Shown: piece after piece, positions 9,094 through 18,186 of the stretch
Layout of the letters: every line of letters begins with the position of its first letter
How positions within the stretch are numbered: the first letter of the stretch is position 1
Assembly: GCA_005239165.1 (NCBI GenBank)
Contig: RAPG01000008.1
Coordinates: 1 to 64,000, forward strand
Length of the DNA: 64,000 bases
Origin: Allopusillimonas ginsengisoli
Lineage (GTDB): Bacteria > Pseudomonadota > Gammaproteobacteria > Burkholderiales > Burkholderiaceae_B
Direction of reading: 5' to 3'
Position numbers and translations under genes: made by a program
Notes under the pieces: model-generated
Told to the model about the DNA's origin: nothing
Databases searched by the model: none
The model's input: only the letters and a program-made list of their open reading frames with translations

Positions 9094-9843
9094 ATGTGCG
9101 AACTTTGTGTACACAAAGCCATGGAGAGCAATGCGCCGGCGTCAACCTCCAGACGCGCTGCCCTTGGCATGATGGGGGCTGTTTCTTTGTTCGGTATGTC
9201 GGCGCTGGCTCCTGCCGTTTACGCGAAACAACCTCCCAAACCGGGTAATGCTTTGTCTCCCGACGAGGCGCTCAAGCGCTTAATGAGCGGAAATGAACGC
9301 TACAGCACAGGCAAAACCCAGGAGCGAAGCTTTGCCTCGACGCGTGCAGCATTGGCGGGTGGGCAAAATCCATATGCGAGCATTTTGAGCTGTGCCGATT
9401 CGCGCGTTAGCCCCGAACTGTGTTTTGATGAAGAAAGAGGTGACTTGTTCGTGACGCGCGTGGCGGGCAATTACGTTACCAATGATCTGCTTGCAAGTCT
9501 GGAGTATGGCGCCGCAGTCTTGAACTCTCCACTTATTATGGTATTGGGGCATACCAGTTGTGGGGCGGTAGGTGCAGCCGTCAGCGCAGTCGAGGACAAA
9601 GCCGAGTTTCCCGGCCATATTCAGACTATCGTCTCAGCGATAGTGCCATCCGTGCGTGCTGCCGCTGCGCAAACTCATGAGGGTACATTGCTCCAGGCGG
9701 CCACCATTCAAAACATCAAGCATAATGTTGAACTACTGCAAAAAGCCACACCAATATTGGTCAATGCGGTTCAGGCCGGTAAGCTCAAGGTTGTGGGCGG
9801 CTTGTACCATCTTGAAACAGGACGGGTCGAGCTTATTGCTTAA
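9094..9843 (+). CDS. Exported beta-carbonic anhydrase
   Basis: This 249-residue protein would interconvert CO2 and bicarbonate. The beta-class zinc ligands are visible: Cys100 and Asp102 in SCADSR, and His153 and Cys156 in GHTSCGA; the Asp-Arg dyad (D102, R104) is intact. The first ~45 residues carry SRRAALGMMG followed by a hydrophobic run and APAVYA, which looks like a Tat signal, so the enzyme is probably periplasmic. The extreme N-terminus MCELCVH is unusual. The ribosome binding site AAAGGAG is strong. It may have a functional link with the SulP/USP genes at 13.5 kb, but they are not adjacent. Confidence 0.9.
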   Translation: MCELCVHKAMESNAPASTSRRAALGMMGAVSLFGMSALAPAVYAKQPPKPGNALSPDEALKRLMSGNERYSTGKTQERSFASTRAALAGGQNPYASILSCADSRVSPELCFDEERGDLFVTRVAGNYVTNDLLASLEYGAAVLNSPLIMVLGHTSCGAVGAAVSAVEDKAEFPGHIQTIVSAIVPSVRAAAAQTHEGTLLQAATIQNIKHNVELLQKATPILVNAVQAGKLKVVGGLYHLETGRVELIA

Positions 9844-9986
9844 GCATTTTTCACTCTCGAAGTCATTAAGACGATGCCATCCCCTCCAGATATGTAGGCT
9901 GAAGGGGTTGGCATGATTGTGGATGAGGGCGTATGCAGGTTTGTTATCATGCGAGCTTAAAACTCTCAAAGTAAAAGCCACCCGCC

Positions 9987-11279
9987 ATGCCACCAAATGT
10001 CACGCTAGGTAAGCCCAAGACTATACCGACTATCGGCATCAACGCGGCCCAGCCGGTGTCCGGCGCGTCTGGTTTTCGAATCAAGTTAATGCTCATGCGC
10101 AATCAGGTAAAGCGTATACATGATTCACTTCCTTTGCATTGGCTACTGGCGATTCTGGTCGCCATCAACGGCTACACCTTATTGCGGCCTGGCGTCTCTG
10201 CCGTGCTCGCGTTGCGTCAACATGCCTGGAGCGGGTGGCTGACCAGCGACAGTCTCAATGTATTTGTGAATTCATTTGGTCTCGTCGAAGTGCCCCGGCT
10301 GATGCTGGGCATAGGCTTGCAAATTATGGCTGCCGGGCTCATCTTCAAAGCCCGCCTGGCATGGACAGTGTCCCTGGTTTTATTGGTGAGTACCGCCGGG
10401 TTTTTTGTATGGCGTTCAGACGGACACAGTGACCTGATCGCTTACACCATCGTGCTCGCAGTCATGTTGGTGGTTTACTGGCGACGCTTCGACCGCTCCA
10501 GCCTGGCCGCCGGCAGTTTGTTTGCCTTGGTATCCATTGCATCGTTGCTTGTGTATGCGGTCTTTGGCGCGCTTTATCTTGGCGATGAGTTTCAGCCGCC
10601 AATTACAGACGGCATTACGGCCTTTTATTTTTCAATTGTCTCCATGTCGACCGTTGGTTTTGGCGATATAACTCCACACACCAGCGCATCCCGGCTTTTT
10701 ACCGCATCCATCATTATTCTTGGCATAAGCATTTTCGCTACATCGATCAGCGCCATTGCCGGCCCTATCATAGGTGGCAATTTACGGCGGCTGGTCAAAG
10801 GCAAGGCACATACTCCCATGAGAAAACAACACATCATTATTGCAGGCGTAACGCCTCTTGCCCAAAACGTCTACACGGCGCTAAGAGCGCGCGGACACGA
10901 AGTGACCGTTATCGTCGCCCCTGAAATCCAGCATGGTTATCCTGAGGGTACTGATTTGATTGAGGGTGATGCAACCGATACTGCCGTGCTGGAGGCTGCG
11001 GGCGCGCATGACGCTTTGTATATCATGGCGCTGCGCAGCGACGATTCCGAGAACGCTTTCATTATTTTGGCGGCAAAAGAAGTGTGCAGCGGGAAAACCC
11101 AGACGGTCGCCTTGGCCAATACGACCACGCATCTGAAGAAGATAAAACGGGTAGGGCCCGATATGGTGTTTTCTCTGCAGGCGCTGGGGGCAGAAATTCT
11201 TTCGCGCACCGTGGCTGGCGAAGTCATTGACAACGAAATGATTGCGAATTTACTGTTTCCGTCGGCAGAGCCGGAATAG
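9987..11279 (+). CDS. Potassium channel with RCK (TrkA-N) domain
   Basis: This 430-residue membrane protein has about six N-terminal hydrophobic segments. A pore loop follows with the selectivity filter TVGFGD (residues about 222-227), then a pore-lining helix (ASIIILGISIFATSISAIAG). The cytoplasmic RCK/TrkA-N domain starts near residue 275 (KQHIIIAGVTPLAQNVYTAL; the Rossmann G-x-G is degenerate). The layout resembles E. coli Kch. The start is uncertain: ATG 9987 adds ~36 residues, and ATG 10090 or 10096 would begin just before the first helix. No operon partner. Confidence 0.85.
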   Translation: MPPNVTLGKPKTIPTIGINAAQPVSGASGFRIKLMLMRNQVKRIHDSLPLHWLLAILVAINGYTLLRPGVSAVLALRQHAWSGWLTSDSLNVFVNSFGLVEVPRLMLGIGLQIMAAGLIFKARLAWTVSLVLLVSTAGFFVWRSDGHSDLIAYTIVLAVMLVVYWRRFDRSSLAAGSLFALVSIASLLVYAVFGALYLGDEFQPPITDGITAFYFSIVSMSTVGFGDITPHTSASRLFTASIIILGISIFATSISAIAGPIIGGNLRRLVKGKAHTPMRKQHIIIAGVTPLAQNVYTALRARGHEVTVIVAPEIQHGYPEGTDLIEGDATDTAVLEAAGAHDALYIMALRSDDSENAFIILAAKEVCSGKTQTVALANTTTHLKKIKRVGPDMVFSLQALGAEILSRTVAGEVIDNEMIANLLFPSAEPE

Positions 11280-11386
11280 CAACTTCTTCTGATCTGTTGT
11301 TTAACGTGGCAGGGGCTTAGTCCCGAACACCGCTTTACCTGAGAAAATGCCGCACAGGTGTCTTTCTGGTGCGTGTATAGAAAAGA

Positions 11387-12283
11387 TCAACAGAACACGT
11401 CAGCCAGAGCGTCGTCCAGCCGTATAAATTGAAACCGATAGCCCGCAGCAAGAGCGCGGTCAGCCAGCACGTGCTGACCTCCCAAAAGCAAAGTTGACAT
11501 ATCGCCCAGTGCCAGGCGCAAGAGGAAAGCGGGTGCGGGCAAGATGGCTGGCCGATGCAAGGCAAGCCCGAGCGCGCGCACGAATTCACTATTGCGCACG
11601 GCCTGGGGTGCGCATGCATTCCAGGCGCCGGTGCAGTCGTCGCAATGTAAAAGAAAATCAATCAGGCCGACTTCGTCGGTAAGGTGTATCCAGGGCATCC
11701 ACTGCTGTCCATTACCCAGTCGTCCGCCCAGCGCCAACTTGAAAGGAAGCTTCATACGCGCCAGCATGCCGGCATTGCGTGCCAGGACTGGAGCAGTGCG
11801 CACCAGCACCACCCGCATGCCCAAGGTTTCTGCTTGCCGGGCAGCGTCTTCCCATGCAACACATAGCCTGCTGCCAAAGTCGTCGGTGCCTGAGGGGCTG
11901 TCCTCATCGATTATGGCGTCGCCGCAATCGCCATAGATGCCGGTGGCAGAGCCTGAAATCAAAACAGATGGTCGTTTCGATTGAAGCTCCAGCCAAGTTA
12001 CCAGGTGCTGGGTAAGGTCGACCCGACTCTTCCAGAGTACCTTGCGACGGGCCTGGGTCCACGGGCGATCAGCGATGGGAGCACCAGCCAGATTGATAAC
12101 CGCATCGAAGGCGGGTGTTCCGTCTAGCTGGTCGAGGCGTTCGACACCTAACGCGCCGCTGCAAAGTTCGGAAACCTTCTGTGGCTTGCGGCTTAAGACG
12201 ACAAGCTCATGGCCTTCGGCGCCCCAGCGTTTGCATAGTGCCCGACCGATCAGGCCGGTGCCACCGGTAAGCAGAATACGCAT
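11387..12283 (-). CDS. TIGR01777 family epimerase (YfcH-like)
   Basis: This 298-residue NAD(P)-binding extended-SDR protein has the Rossmann motif at the very N-terminus (RILLTGGTGLIGRAL). It also has VINLAGAPIADRPWT, ISGSATGIYGDCGD and the C-terminal DUF1731-type region PAPAFLLRLALGDMSTLLLG, all diagnostic for the family that includes E. coli YfcH. The substrate is unknown. It is followed downstream on the same strand only by noncoding sequence. The start codon is firm because the beta-strand begins at residue 2. Confidence 0.9.
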   Translation of the reverse strand: MRILLTGGTGLIGRALCKRWGAEGHELVVLSRKPQKVSELCSGALGVERLDQLDGTPAFDAVINLAGAPIADRPWTQARRKVLWKSRVDLTQHLVTWLELQSKRPSVLISGSATGIYGDCGDAIIDEDSPSGTDDFGSRLCVAWEDAARQAETLGMRVVLVRTAPVLARNAGMLARMKLPFKLALGGRLGNGQQWMPWIHLTDEVGLIDFLLHCDDCTGAWNACAPQAVRNSEFVRALGLALHRPAILPAPAFLLRLALGDMSTLLLGGQHVLADRALAAGYRFQFIRLDDALADVFC

Positions 12284-12315
12284 GGCATGGTCTCCCTATT
12301 TTCCTGCAAGGGCAG

Positions 12316-12656
12316 TCAATGACGGGTGGTCTGATTGCTGCGCTTTAGCAAGGTAAGCAATTTTTGTTTCAGGCCGCTGGAAAATATCGGTACGAATTGC
12401 GTTTGGCCGTCTTCGTTCACAAAGGCTTTGATGTCGATGAACTGGCCATCGAAGGCCGTCGTTTGCGGGCGTTGTTGGCGTAGGCTTTCAACAGCTTGTT
12501 GGCGGCTGCCTGGGCCTGGAAGATTCGGGTTTCAACTTGTTCGCCGTCCAGGGTTGCGTAGTGCTCAACCACGCGCTCCATGTCATCCAGAAAGAGGGCG
12601 AGGGCATATTCGCCGGTACAGTCTGCCCGTTCATAACCCCATTGTGGTGTCGTCAT
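12316..12656 (-). pseudogene. Small conserved-looking protein gene with a single-base frameshift
   Basis: The first 63 codons (MTTPQWGYERADCTGEYALA to YANNA) read in one frame. A continuation of about 50 residues (PQTTAFDGQFIDIKAFVNED, ending RSNQTTRH) reads in the next frame and stops at 12316. Adding one C to the GCCC run near 12467 would join them into a 113-residue soluble protein. Without that base the first frame ends after 79 residues at 12417. I do not recognise the family. It is either a sequencing error or a recent inactivation. It lies immediately upstream of the TIGR01777 gene, same strand. Confidence 0.55.
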
Positions 12657-12795
12657 AGTAATTTTCCTGCTTAGGTTTAATTGATACTGCCACGCGAGTG
12701 GCTTTTTGCGTGCGCAGTTAACAGTCGGGGGTTTGCGTCTGCAAACTACGCGTTAATGCTCTGCACCTGTTGTGAGCAGGGCAAGCGTTGAAATG

Positions 12796-13257
12796 CTAGA
12801 TCCACCGCCGGACTTTGGCTTTATAGGAAACAAATGCATCACCGAATTGGTGCTCAAGCAGCCGTTCTTCTGGTCGGATCTGGTAGCGGTTGATGTAAAG
12901 CACGAAGATGAATGCACCGATCAGCGCCAGTATGTTGCCAAGGTATATGCCCCAGGCTATCAGCAGGAATAGCACCCCTATATACATGGGATTGCGAGTA
13001 AGGCGATAAATGCCAGATGTGACCAGTACCGAAACGTGTGCAGATTTGCCTGGGTTGCTGGTTGTTCCCGCGCGGTGGAAGGTGATGACGCCCAACATAC
13101 CGATAACCAAGCCAGCCATACTGATAATAATGGCTACCCACAGGTTACCAAACCAGGGCACGGTAAACACGGGAAACAAAAAAAACAACAACCACATGAG
13201 CATACCAACGACGAGCATGACCACGGGCGGTGGAACGACTAATTCAAGTGCGTCCAT
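12796..13257 (-). CDS. Membrane methyltransferase-like protein (ICMT/PEMT family)
   Basis: This 153-residue protein has four or five membrane segments and the C-terminal signature of isoprenylcysteine/phospholipid methyltransferases: GIYRLTRNPMYIG, then RYQIRPEERLLEHQFGDAF and YKAKVRRWI. The SAM-binding RNPMY and the catalytic-region PEE are intact. Bacterial members have mostly unknown acceptors. I choose ATG 13257 (MDALELVVPPP) because it follows AGGAGACACGC; the frame is open ten more codons without a site. It is divergent from the SulP operon. Confidence 0.85.
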   Translation of the reverse strand: MDALELVVPPPVVMLVVGMLMWLLFFLFPVFTVPWFGNLWVAIIISMAGLVIGMLGVITFHRAGTTSNPGKSAHVSVLVTSGIYRLTRNPMYIGVLFLLIAWGIYLGNILALIGAFIFVLYINRYQIRPEERLLEHQFGDAFVSYKAKVRRWI

Positions 13258-13365
13258 GCGTGTCTCCTGAATTATGTAGTCCATCATACAACTGAAGTGA
13301 GGGGCATGCCCTGCCCGCGGGTGTCCCTATAGCGGTCTGCATTCTCAGTTTTTTTCAAACCTGTG

Positions 13366-13554
13366 TACAATTTCGGCTCGTGGCATCTGCGATGGATGCT
13401 ACAGCATTCCTCTACGTGGACCTGGCCTGGCCGGGTGGCTCGGCCGGGCGCCTATCCCCCGGACAACTCCAAGCGAATCACGCTGCCTCCCAGACCAACT
13501 TCAACACCCAATTTGGTGTGATGTCTCGCTTGCTAACTTCAGTTTAGCCAAATC
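13366..13554 (+). promoter_or_regulatory. Long structured 5' leader of the SulP-USP operon
   Basis: A -10-like TACAAT (13366-13371) would start transcription near 13378, giving a leader of about 175 nt before the SulP start codon. The leader has several inverted repeats: GCATC/GATGC at about 13383-13399, a GC-rich hairpin CTGGCCG/CGGCCGG around 13427-13448, and ACACC/GGTGT around 13504-13519. There is no U-tract terminator. It could be a metabolite- or ion-sensing leader; I could not match it to a riboswitch class from memory. Confidence 0.4.
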
Positions 13555-15039
13555 ATGTCTCTTTTTTCTGCGTTTCGCCGCGAATGGATGGCAAGTCCTC
13601 GGGCTGATATTCTCGCGGGTATCGTCGTTGCGCTTGCTCTTATTCCCGAAGCCATTGGCTTTTCCATAATTGCCGGCGTCGACCCCAGGGTGGGGCTTTA
13701 CGCCTCATTCTCAATTGCTGTGATCATCTCTTTAGTGGGTGGCAGGCCGGGCATGATCTCGGCCGCTACAGCCGCTGTCGCGGTGCTGGTCGTGCCATTG
13801 GTTAAAGATCATGGTGTTGACTACCTTTTCGCCGCGACCATTTTGATGGGTATCTTCCAGGTTATCGCAGGGTTTCTTCGGCTCGATCTGTTAATGCAGT
13901 ATGTGTCGCGATCGGTCGTTACAGGGTTTGTGAATGCACTCGCGATCTTGATCTTTATTGCCCAGTTGCCCCAGCTAATCAATGTGACGTGGGTAACCTA
14001 CGTCATGATTGCGGGCGGTCTGGCCATAATTTATTTGTTTCCTCGCCTTACCAAGGCTGTGCCTTCGCCTTTGATCGCAATCATCGTACTTACGATCATC
14101 TCGATCTTTGGTGGCTTGCACGTCAACACCGTTGGTGACATGGGGAAATTGCCTTCATCCTGGCCGACTTTCTTCCTGCCGAATGTTCCGTTCAGCTTTG
14201 AAACCTTGCAGATTATTTTCCCGTTTTCTATCACCATGGCAGTCGTCGGTTTGCTTGAGTCCATGATGACTGCACAGATCGTGGATGATTTGACGGATAC
14301 GCCGAGCGATAAGCAGCGCGAGTGCAAAGGGCAGGGTATTGCTAATTTCGTGACCGGCTTTTTTGGCGGGATGGGCGGGTGCGCCATGATCGGCCAGTCT
14401 GTCATTAACGTGAAGTCGGGCGGATCAACACGGCTTTCTACGTTTGTCGCTGGCACATTTCTTCTTTTCCTGATTGTCGTGCTGGGGCCTCTCGTTGCAA
14501 GAATCCCTATGCCCGCGCTCGTCGCTGTCATGATTATGGTTTCCATCGGCACCTTTAGCTGGGGATCCATCCGCAACCTGCGCTCGCATCCATGGCAATC
14601 ATCGGTTGTGATGGTGGCGACTGTGGTTGTCGTGGTCTGGACACATGACCTTGCCCGAGGTGTGCTGGTTGGTGTTTTGCTCAGTGGAGTATTCTTTGCC
14701 GGCAAAGTACGAAGGTTGTTCGCGGTCACATCACATTTGTCGCCCGATGGTCTGACTCGCACGTATTACTACTCTGGGCAAATATTTTTCGCCTCTACAG
14801 AACGATTTGCCGAAGCGATCGATTTCAAAGAGGTTCTTGACCGTGTTGTGCTTGACGTCTCTGCCGCGCACTTCTGGGATATTTCCGCTGTTGGTGCACT
14901 CGACAAGGTTGTTATCAAGCTGCGCCGCGAAGGAGCGTCGGTAGAGGTGGTTGGGCTCAACGAGGCCAGTGCCACCATGATTGGGCAATTTGCCATGCAT
15001 GACAAGCCGGGCATTGACGCCAAATCGACAGATCACTAA
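13555..15039 (+). CDS. SulP family anion transporter with STAS domain
   Basis: This 494-residue permease has about 11-12 membrane helices, starting with the conserved [20 protein letters not shown] segment (the SulP signature region), and a cytoplasmic STAS domain from about residue 400 ([20 protein letters not shown]). Family members take up sulfate, bicarbonate or dicarboxylates; the sequence alone does not decide. A USP gene follows after 9 nt, a common pairing that suggests regulation of transport by a nucleotide-binding partner. There is no strong Shine-Dalgarno sequence, consistent with control through the long leader. Confidence 0.9.
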   Translation: MSLFSAFRREWMASPRADILAGIVVALALIPEAIGFSIIAGVDPRVGLYASFSIAVIISLVGGRPGMISAATAAVAVLVVPLVKDHGVDYLFAATILMGIFQVIAGFLRLDLLMQYVSRSVVTGFVNALAILIFIAQLPQLINVTWVTYVMIAGGLAIIYLFPRLTKAVPSPLIAIIVLTIISIFGGLHVNTVGDMGKLPSSWPTFFLPNVPFSFETLQIIFPFSITMAVVGLLESMMTAQIVDDLTDTPSDKQRECKGQGIANFVTGFFGGMGGCAMIGQSVINVKSGGSTRLSTFVAGTFLLFLIVVLGPLVARIPMPALVAVMIMVSIGTFSWGSIRNLRSHPWQSSVVMVATVVVVVWTHDLARGVLVGVLLSGVFFAGKVRRLFAVTSHLSPDGLTRTYYYSGQIFFASTERFAEAIDFKEVLDRVVLDVSAAHFWDISAVGALDKVVIKLRREGASVEVVGLNEASATMIGQFAMHDKPGIDAKSTDH

Positions 15040-15048
15040 GGAGTAATT

Positions 15049-15903
15049 ATGTCGAAGATACTTGCATGCATCGACGCTTCGCCGTACGCGGAGTCGGTTT
15101 GCGACTTAACCGCGTGGGTCGCAGTCCGCCTTGCCTGGCACGTCGAACTACTTCACGTTGTGCAGCGGAAAAGCGCAGTAACCGCAAGACACGATCTTAG
15201 CGGCGCAATCGGGCTGGGGGTAAAGAGCGAACTTCTTGAAGAACTGACACGTATAGAGGAAGCTCAAGGCAAACTGGCTGTGGAAGGAGGGCGGGCACTT
15301 TTGGCTGCGGCCCAAAGCAGACTGCAGGCTGCCAATGTTGCCCAGGTGAAATTGGTCCATCTTCATGGCGGGATCGTGGAGACCATCCTGGAGAGAGAGG
15401 CCGATACGGATCTGGTTGTCATGGGCAAGCGTGGTGCTTCTAGCCAGTTCGCTCCCAGTCATATTGGTTCAAAGATCGAACGCGTGCTGCGAGCCAGCAC
15501 TAAGCCGCTTTTGGTGGCCCCACAACGGCATACTGATATTAAGCGAGCCGTAATCGCCTACGACGGTGGAAAGTCTATTTCCCGTGCGCTTGCGGTTGTG
15601 ACAAATTCTCAAGTGCTTAAGGGCTTGCAGATTCATCTGGTCATGGCAGGTTCCGACTCTTTACAACGTCGCGAGCAACTGAACGAGATTGTCGGGTTAC
15701 TGGAGAGAAGTGGGCATGAGGCGAGTTGCTCGCTTGTGGCAGGTGCGCCTGAGCAGGTTATTGCCGATTGTGTAGCGGCTGATCCACACTCAATGCTGAT
15801 CATGGGTGCCTATGGCCACTCTCCACTCAGGAACTTGATTGTAGGAAGCACGACAACGGCCATGATACGGACCATTGAAGCACCGATTCTGCTGGTTCGT
15901 TAA
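15049..15903 (+). CDS. Universal stress protein (tandem USP), second gene of SulP operon
   Basis: This 284-residue protein has two USP folds. The second carries a canonical ATP-binding motif G-x2-G-x9-G-S (GAYGHSPLRNLIVGS); the first has GKRGASSQFAPSHIGS, one residue longer. AAGGAG lies 6 nt before the ATG and the gene starts 9 nt after sulP, so the two are cotranscribed. The paralogue at 1158-2003 has a similar architecture but only distant sequence similarity. A role in sensing energy state for the transporter is inference. Confidence 0.9.
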   Translation: MSKILACIDASPYAESVCDLTAWVAVRLAWHVELLHVVQRKSAVTARHDLSGAIGLGVKSELLEELTRIEEAQGKLAVEGGRALLAAAQSRLQAANVAQVKLVHLHGGIVETILEREADTDLVVMGKRGASSQFAPSHIGSKIERVLRASTKPLLVAPQRHTDIKRAVIAYDGGKSISRALAVVTNSQVLKGLQIHLVMAGSDSLQRREQLNEIVGLLERSGHEASCSLVAGAPEQVIADCVAADPHSMLIMGAYGHSPLRNLIVGSTTTAMIRTIEAPILLVR

Positions 15904-16145
15904 TGTGCCGGTCAGTGTCGATCACGGCGCAGGCGCTACCTGCATAATGCGTTGGTGGCTCGCCTGTACCCGGGTGGCGGCTGATACCCACCCGCCTGAG
16001 TGCGCGTAGAATAAAACACCCAGACTACCGTTGCGCCGCTGGTTTCTGGTGTCAGAGTGGACGCCGGCGGCTCTGCGGATAAGTCCAGCCGTACATTGTG
16101 CATAGAACACGCGCTCTCCCAGGCAGCAGTCTTGGAACACTCAGC

Positions 16146-17528
16146 ATGACGGATACCGTCAGTACGCCAGCCCGTCGAAACGCCATCTTTGCTGTTATCG
16201 CGATGGCACTTCTCATGATGTCGATTGATTCGACTATCGTTGCTACAGCACTACACGCCATTCAGCAAGGGCTGAACACCTCCATCAATCTGGCGGGCTG
16301 GACCATTACGGCTTATTCTTTTGGCTTTGTATTGATGCTGCCTGTCAGTGGCAAGCTTGCCGAACGCTATGGCAGGCGCCGGGTGTTTATCGCTTCTTCG
16401 CTGGCATTTACCCTGGCTTCACTGGGCTGCGGGATGGCCGACAACATCTATGTGCTGATTGCTCTGCGTGCGTTGCAGGCTGCTGGAGGTGCCGGGTTTA
16501 CACCCACTGCCACCGGCATCATCGTGGATCATTTTGGCCCGACGCGTGATCGCTATGTGAGCCTTTTTGGCAGTATTTTTCCGGTCGGTGCCATGATTGG
16601 CCCTATCTTTGGCGGGTACTTTGTTACTTATTCATCCTGGCGCGATGTTTTTTTTGTCAATGTACCCATTGGGTTGCTGATTTTCCTGCTTGCCTGGCGT
16701 TTCATACCGCACGATCATCCGTCACGTGATTTTCCCGTCAAAAAAATGGACACCAAGGGCATTGCTTTACTGGGGTCTGCTCTGTTCGCCGGGATGCTCG
16801 CCGCGACGGCGCTCGGTGAAAAAGCGTTGACGAGCAACGTGATGATATTTATTGCACTTCTGCTGCTGGCCATCATGGCCTTCGTGTTTTTCTTGCGGCA
16901 TATCCGACGCAGCGAGGCGCCTTTTATTCACCCCAGATTTATCTACGGCCCGGACTTTGGCGTAGTAAACCTGGTCAACATGATTTTCAGCGGTTTTATT
17001 ATTGGGGCTATGGCGCTGGTGCCGCTTTATGCCATCAATCGCTACGACATCAGTGCTGTGGGGTCGGGCACGCTACTCACGGCGCAAGGGGCTGCTGCCA
17101 TGGTCTGTTCGCTAACAGCTGTCATGCTATTGCGCCGCACTGGCTACCGCCTTCCTCTGTATGTAGGCAGTGCAGTCACGATAGCGGGGTTGGTACTGCT
17201 TGCTGTCCCACCCTTGGCAGGTATTTCGCCTTATGCCTGGCTTGCCTTTGCGGCATTTTTGGTTGGCGCGGGAAACGGCACTATCAATCCGTCAATGCGC
17301 AACGCCGGGCTGCAACTGGCGCCCGAATCGTCCTCCATGCTGGCGGCACTGCGTACTTTGTCGCTGCAAATTGGCGCGATAGCCACAATATCGATTGTTG
17401 CGGCCATCCTGGCTCATCAGAGTAATATGGGCGCAATACTTGCCTGGGTTTATGCCATTCTCGCTGCAATCAGATTACTGGCGTTATTGCTGGTGAGATA
17501 CGTCCCCGAACAGCGCGGCGCATGGTAG
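16146..17528 (+). CDS. DHA2-type MFS multidrug exporter (EmrB/QacA family)
   Basis: This 460-residue protein has 14 predicted helices. Helix 1 carries the DHA2 motif MMSIDSTIVATALHAI, then the MFS signature GKLAERYGRRRVFIAS, and motif C-like PVGAMIGPIFGGYF in helix 5. Such pumps export cationic or hydrophobic drugs using the proton gradient. The start at ATG 16146 (MTDTVSTPARRN) gives a short cytoplasmic N-terminus; an in-frame ATG at 16098 adds an unlikely 16 residues. No MarR/TetR regulator or membrane-fusion gene is adjacent. Confidence 0.88.
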   Translation: MTDTVSTPARRNAIFAVIAMALLMMSIDSTIVATALHAIQQGLNTSINLAGWTITAYSFGFVLMLPVSGKLAERYGRRRVFIASSLAFTLASLGCGMADNIYVLIALRALQAAGGAGFTPTATGIIVDHFGPTRDRYVSLFGSIFPVGAMIGPIFGGYFVTYSSWRDVFFVNVPIGLLIFLLAWRFIPHDHPSRDFPVKKMDTKGIALLGSALFAGMLAATALGEKALTSNVMIFIALLLLAIMAFVFFLRHIRRSEAPFIHPRFIYGPDFGVVNLVNMIFSGFIIGAMALVPLYAINRYDISAVGSGTLLTAQGAAAMVCSLTAVMLLRRTGYRLPLYVGSAVTIAGLVLLAVPPLAGISPYAWLAFAAFLVGAGNGTINPSMRNAGLQLAPESSSMLAALRTLSLQIGAIATISIVAAILAHQSNMGAILAWVYAILAAIRLLALLLVRYVPEQRGAW

Positions 17529-17697
17529 GGTACGTACGCGCCCACTATGGCAACCTGAATGTTCAGTCTTTGTGAGCGTGCGCTATCGAAACCATGATCG
17601 GACAGGCCTTCAGGCCGTCAATTACGCAAATTTATGGTTAGATTTCTTACAAGCACCTTAACGTGCCAAAATAGAAGCTATTTATAAGGAATATGGC

Positions 17698-18138
17698 ATG
17701 TGGGTTTGGTTTGGCGTGGCTGCGCTGTTTCTGTTATTTGAGATGGTTACAGGCACTTTTTATTTGTTGCTGGTTGCCTTGGGTCTGGTGGCATCTGGTG
17801 CGGCGGCTTACGCGGGCTTAACTCTGATCTGGCAGATTATTAGCGGTTTGGTCGTATCCCTGATAGGCTTGGTGCTGGTGCATCGCTATCGCCTGTCTAA
17901 AGGCCATGTAGATACCCAGTCTGATCCCGATGTGGTGCAAGACGTAGGCCAACGCGTAATAGTGGACGCCTGGGATGAAAACGGGCAGGCCAGGGTGTTT
18001 TATCGAGGCGCCAACTGGAACGCACGTATAGATTCCAACCAGCCCGCGCAACCAGGCGAACACTATATTCAGGCAGTGCAGGGTCTGACGCTAATTTTGC
18101 GCCCAGGCCCGTACCCGTTAACGGGTACTCAACATTAG
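17698..18138 (+). CDS. NfeD family membrane protein
   Basis: This 146-residue protein has two or three N-terminal helices (VAALFLLFEMVTGTFYLLLV onward) and a C-terminal OB-fold domain from about residue 80 (VGQRVIVDAWDENGQARVFY, then WNARI and VQGLTLIL), the NfeD-like soluble domain. It is followed 48 nt later by a stomatin-type SPFH gene, the classical NfeD-SPFH pair thought to organise membrane microdomains or protein quality control. AAGGA precedes the ATG. Confidence 0.9.
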   Translation: MWVWFGVAALFLLFEMVTGTFYLLLVALGLVASGAAAYAGLTLIWQIISGLVVSLIGLVLVHRYRLSKGHVDTQSDPDVVQDVGQRVIVDAWDENGQARVFYRGANWNARIDSNQPAQPGEHYIQAVQGLTLILRPGPYPLTGTQH

Positions 18139-18186
18139 GCGTTTGGAGTCCCAAATGCTTCCACCTTTTTTTCTTATTGGATCCCC

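Noticed and set aside
13378..13554. Assigning the sulP leader to a named riboswitch
   Set aside because: I could not match conserved core nucleotides of any class (yybP-ykoY, fluoride, cobalamin and others) by eye; left as an unnamed structured leader.
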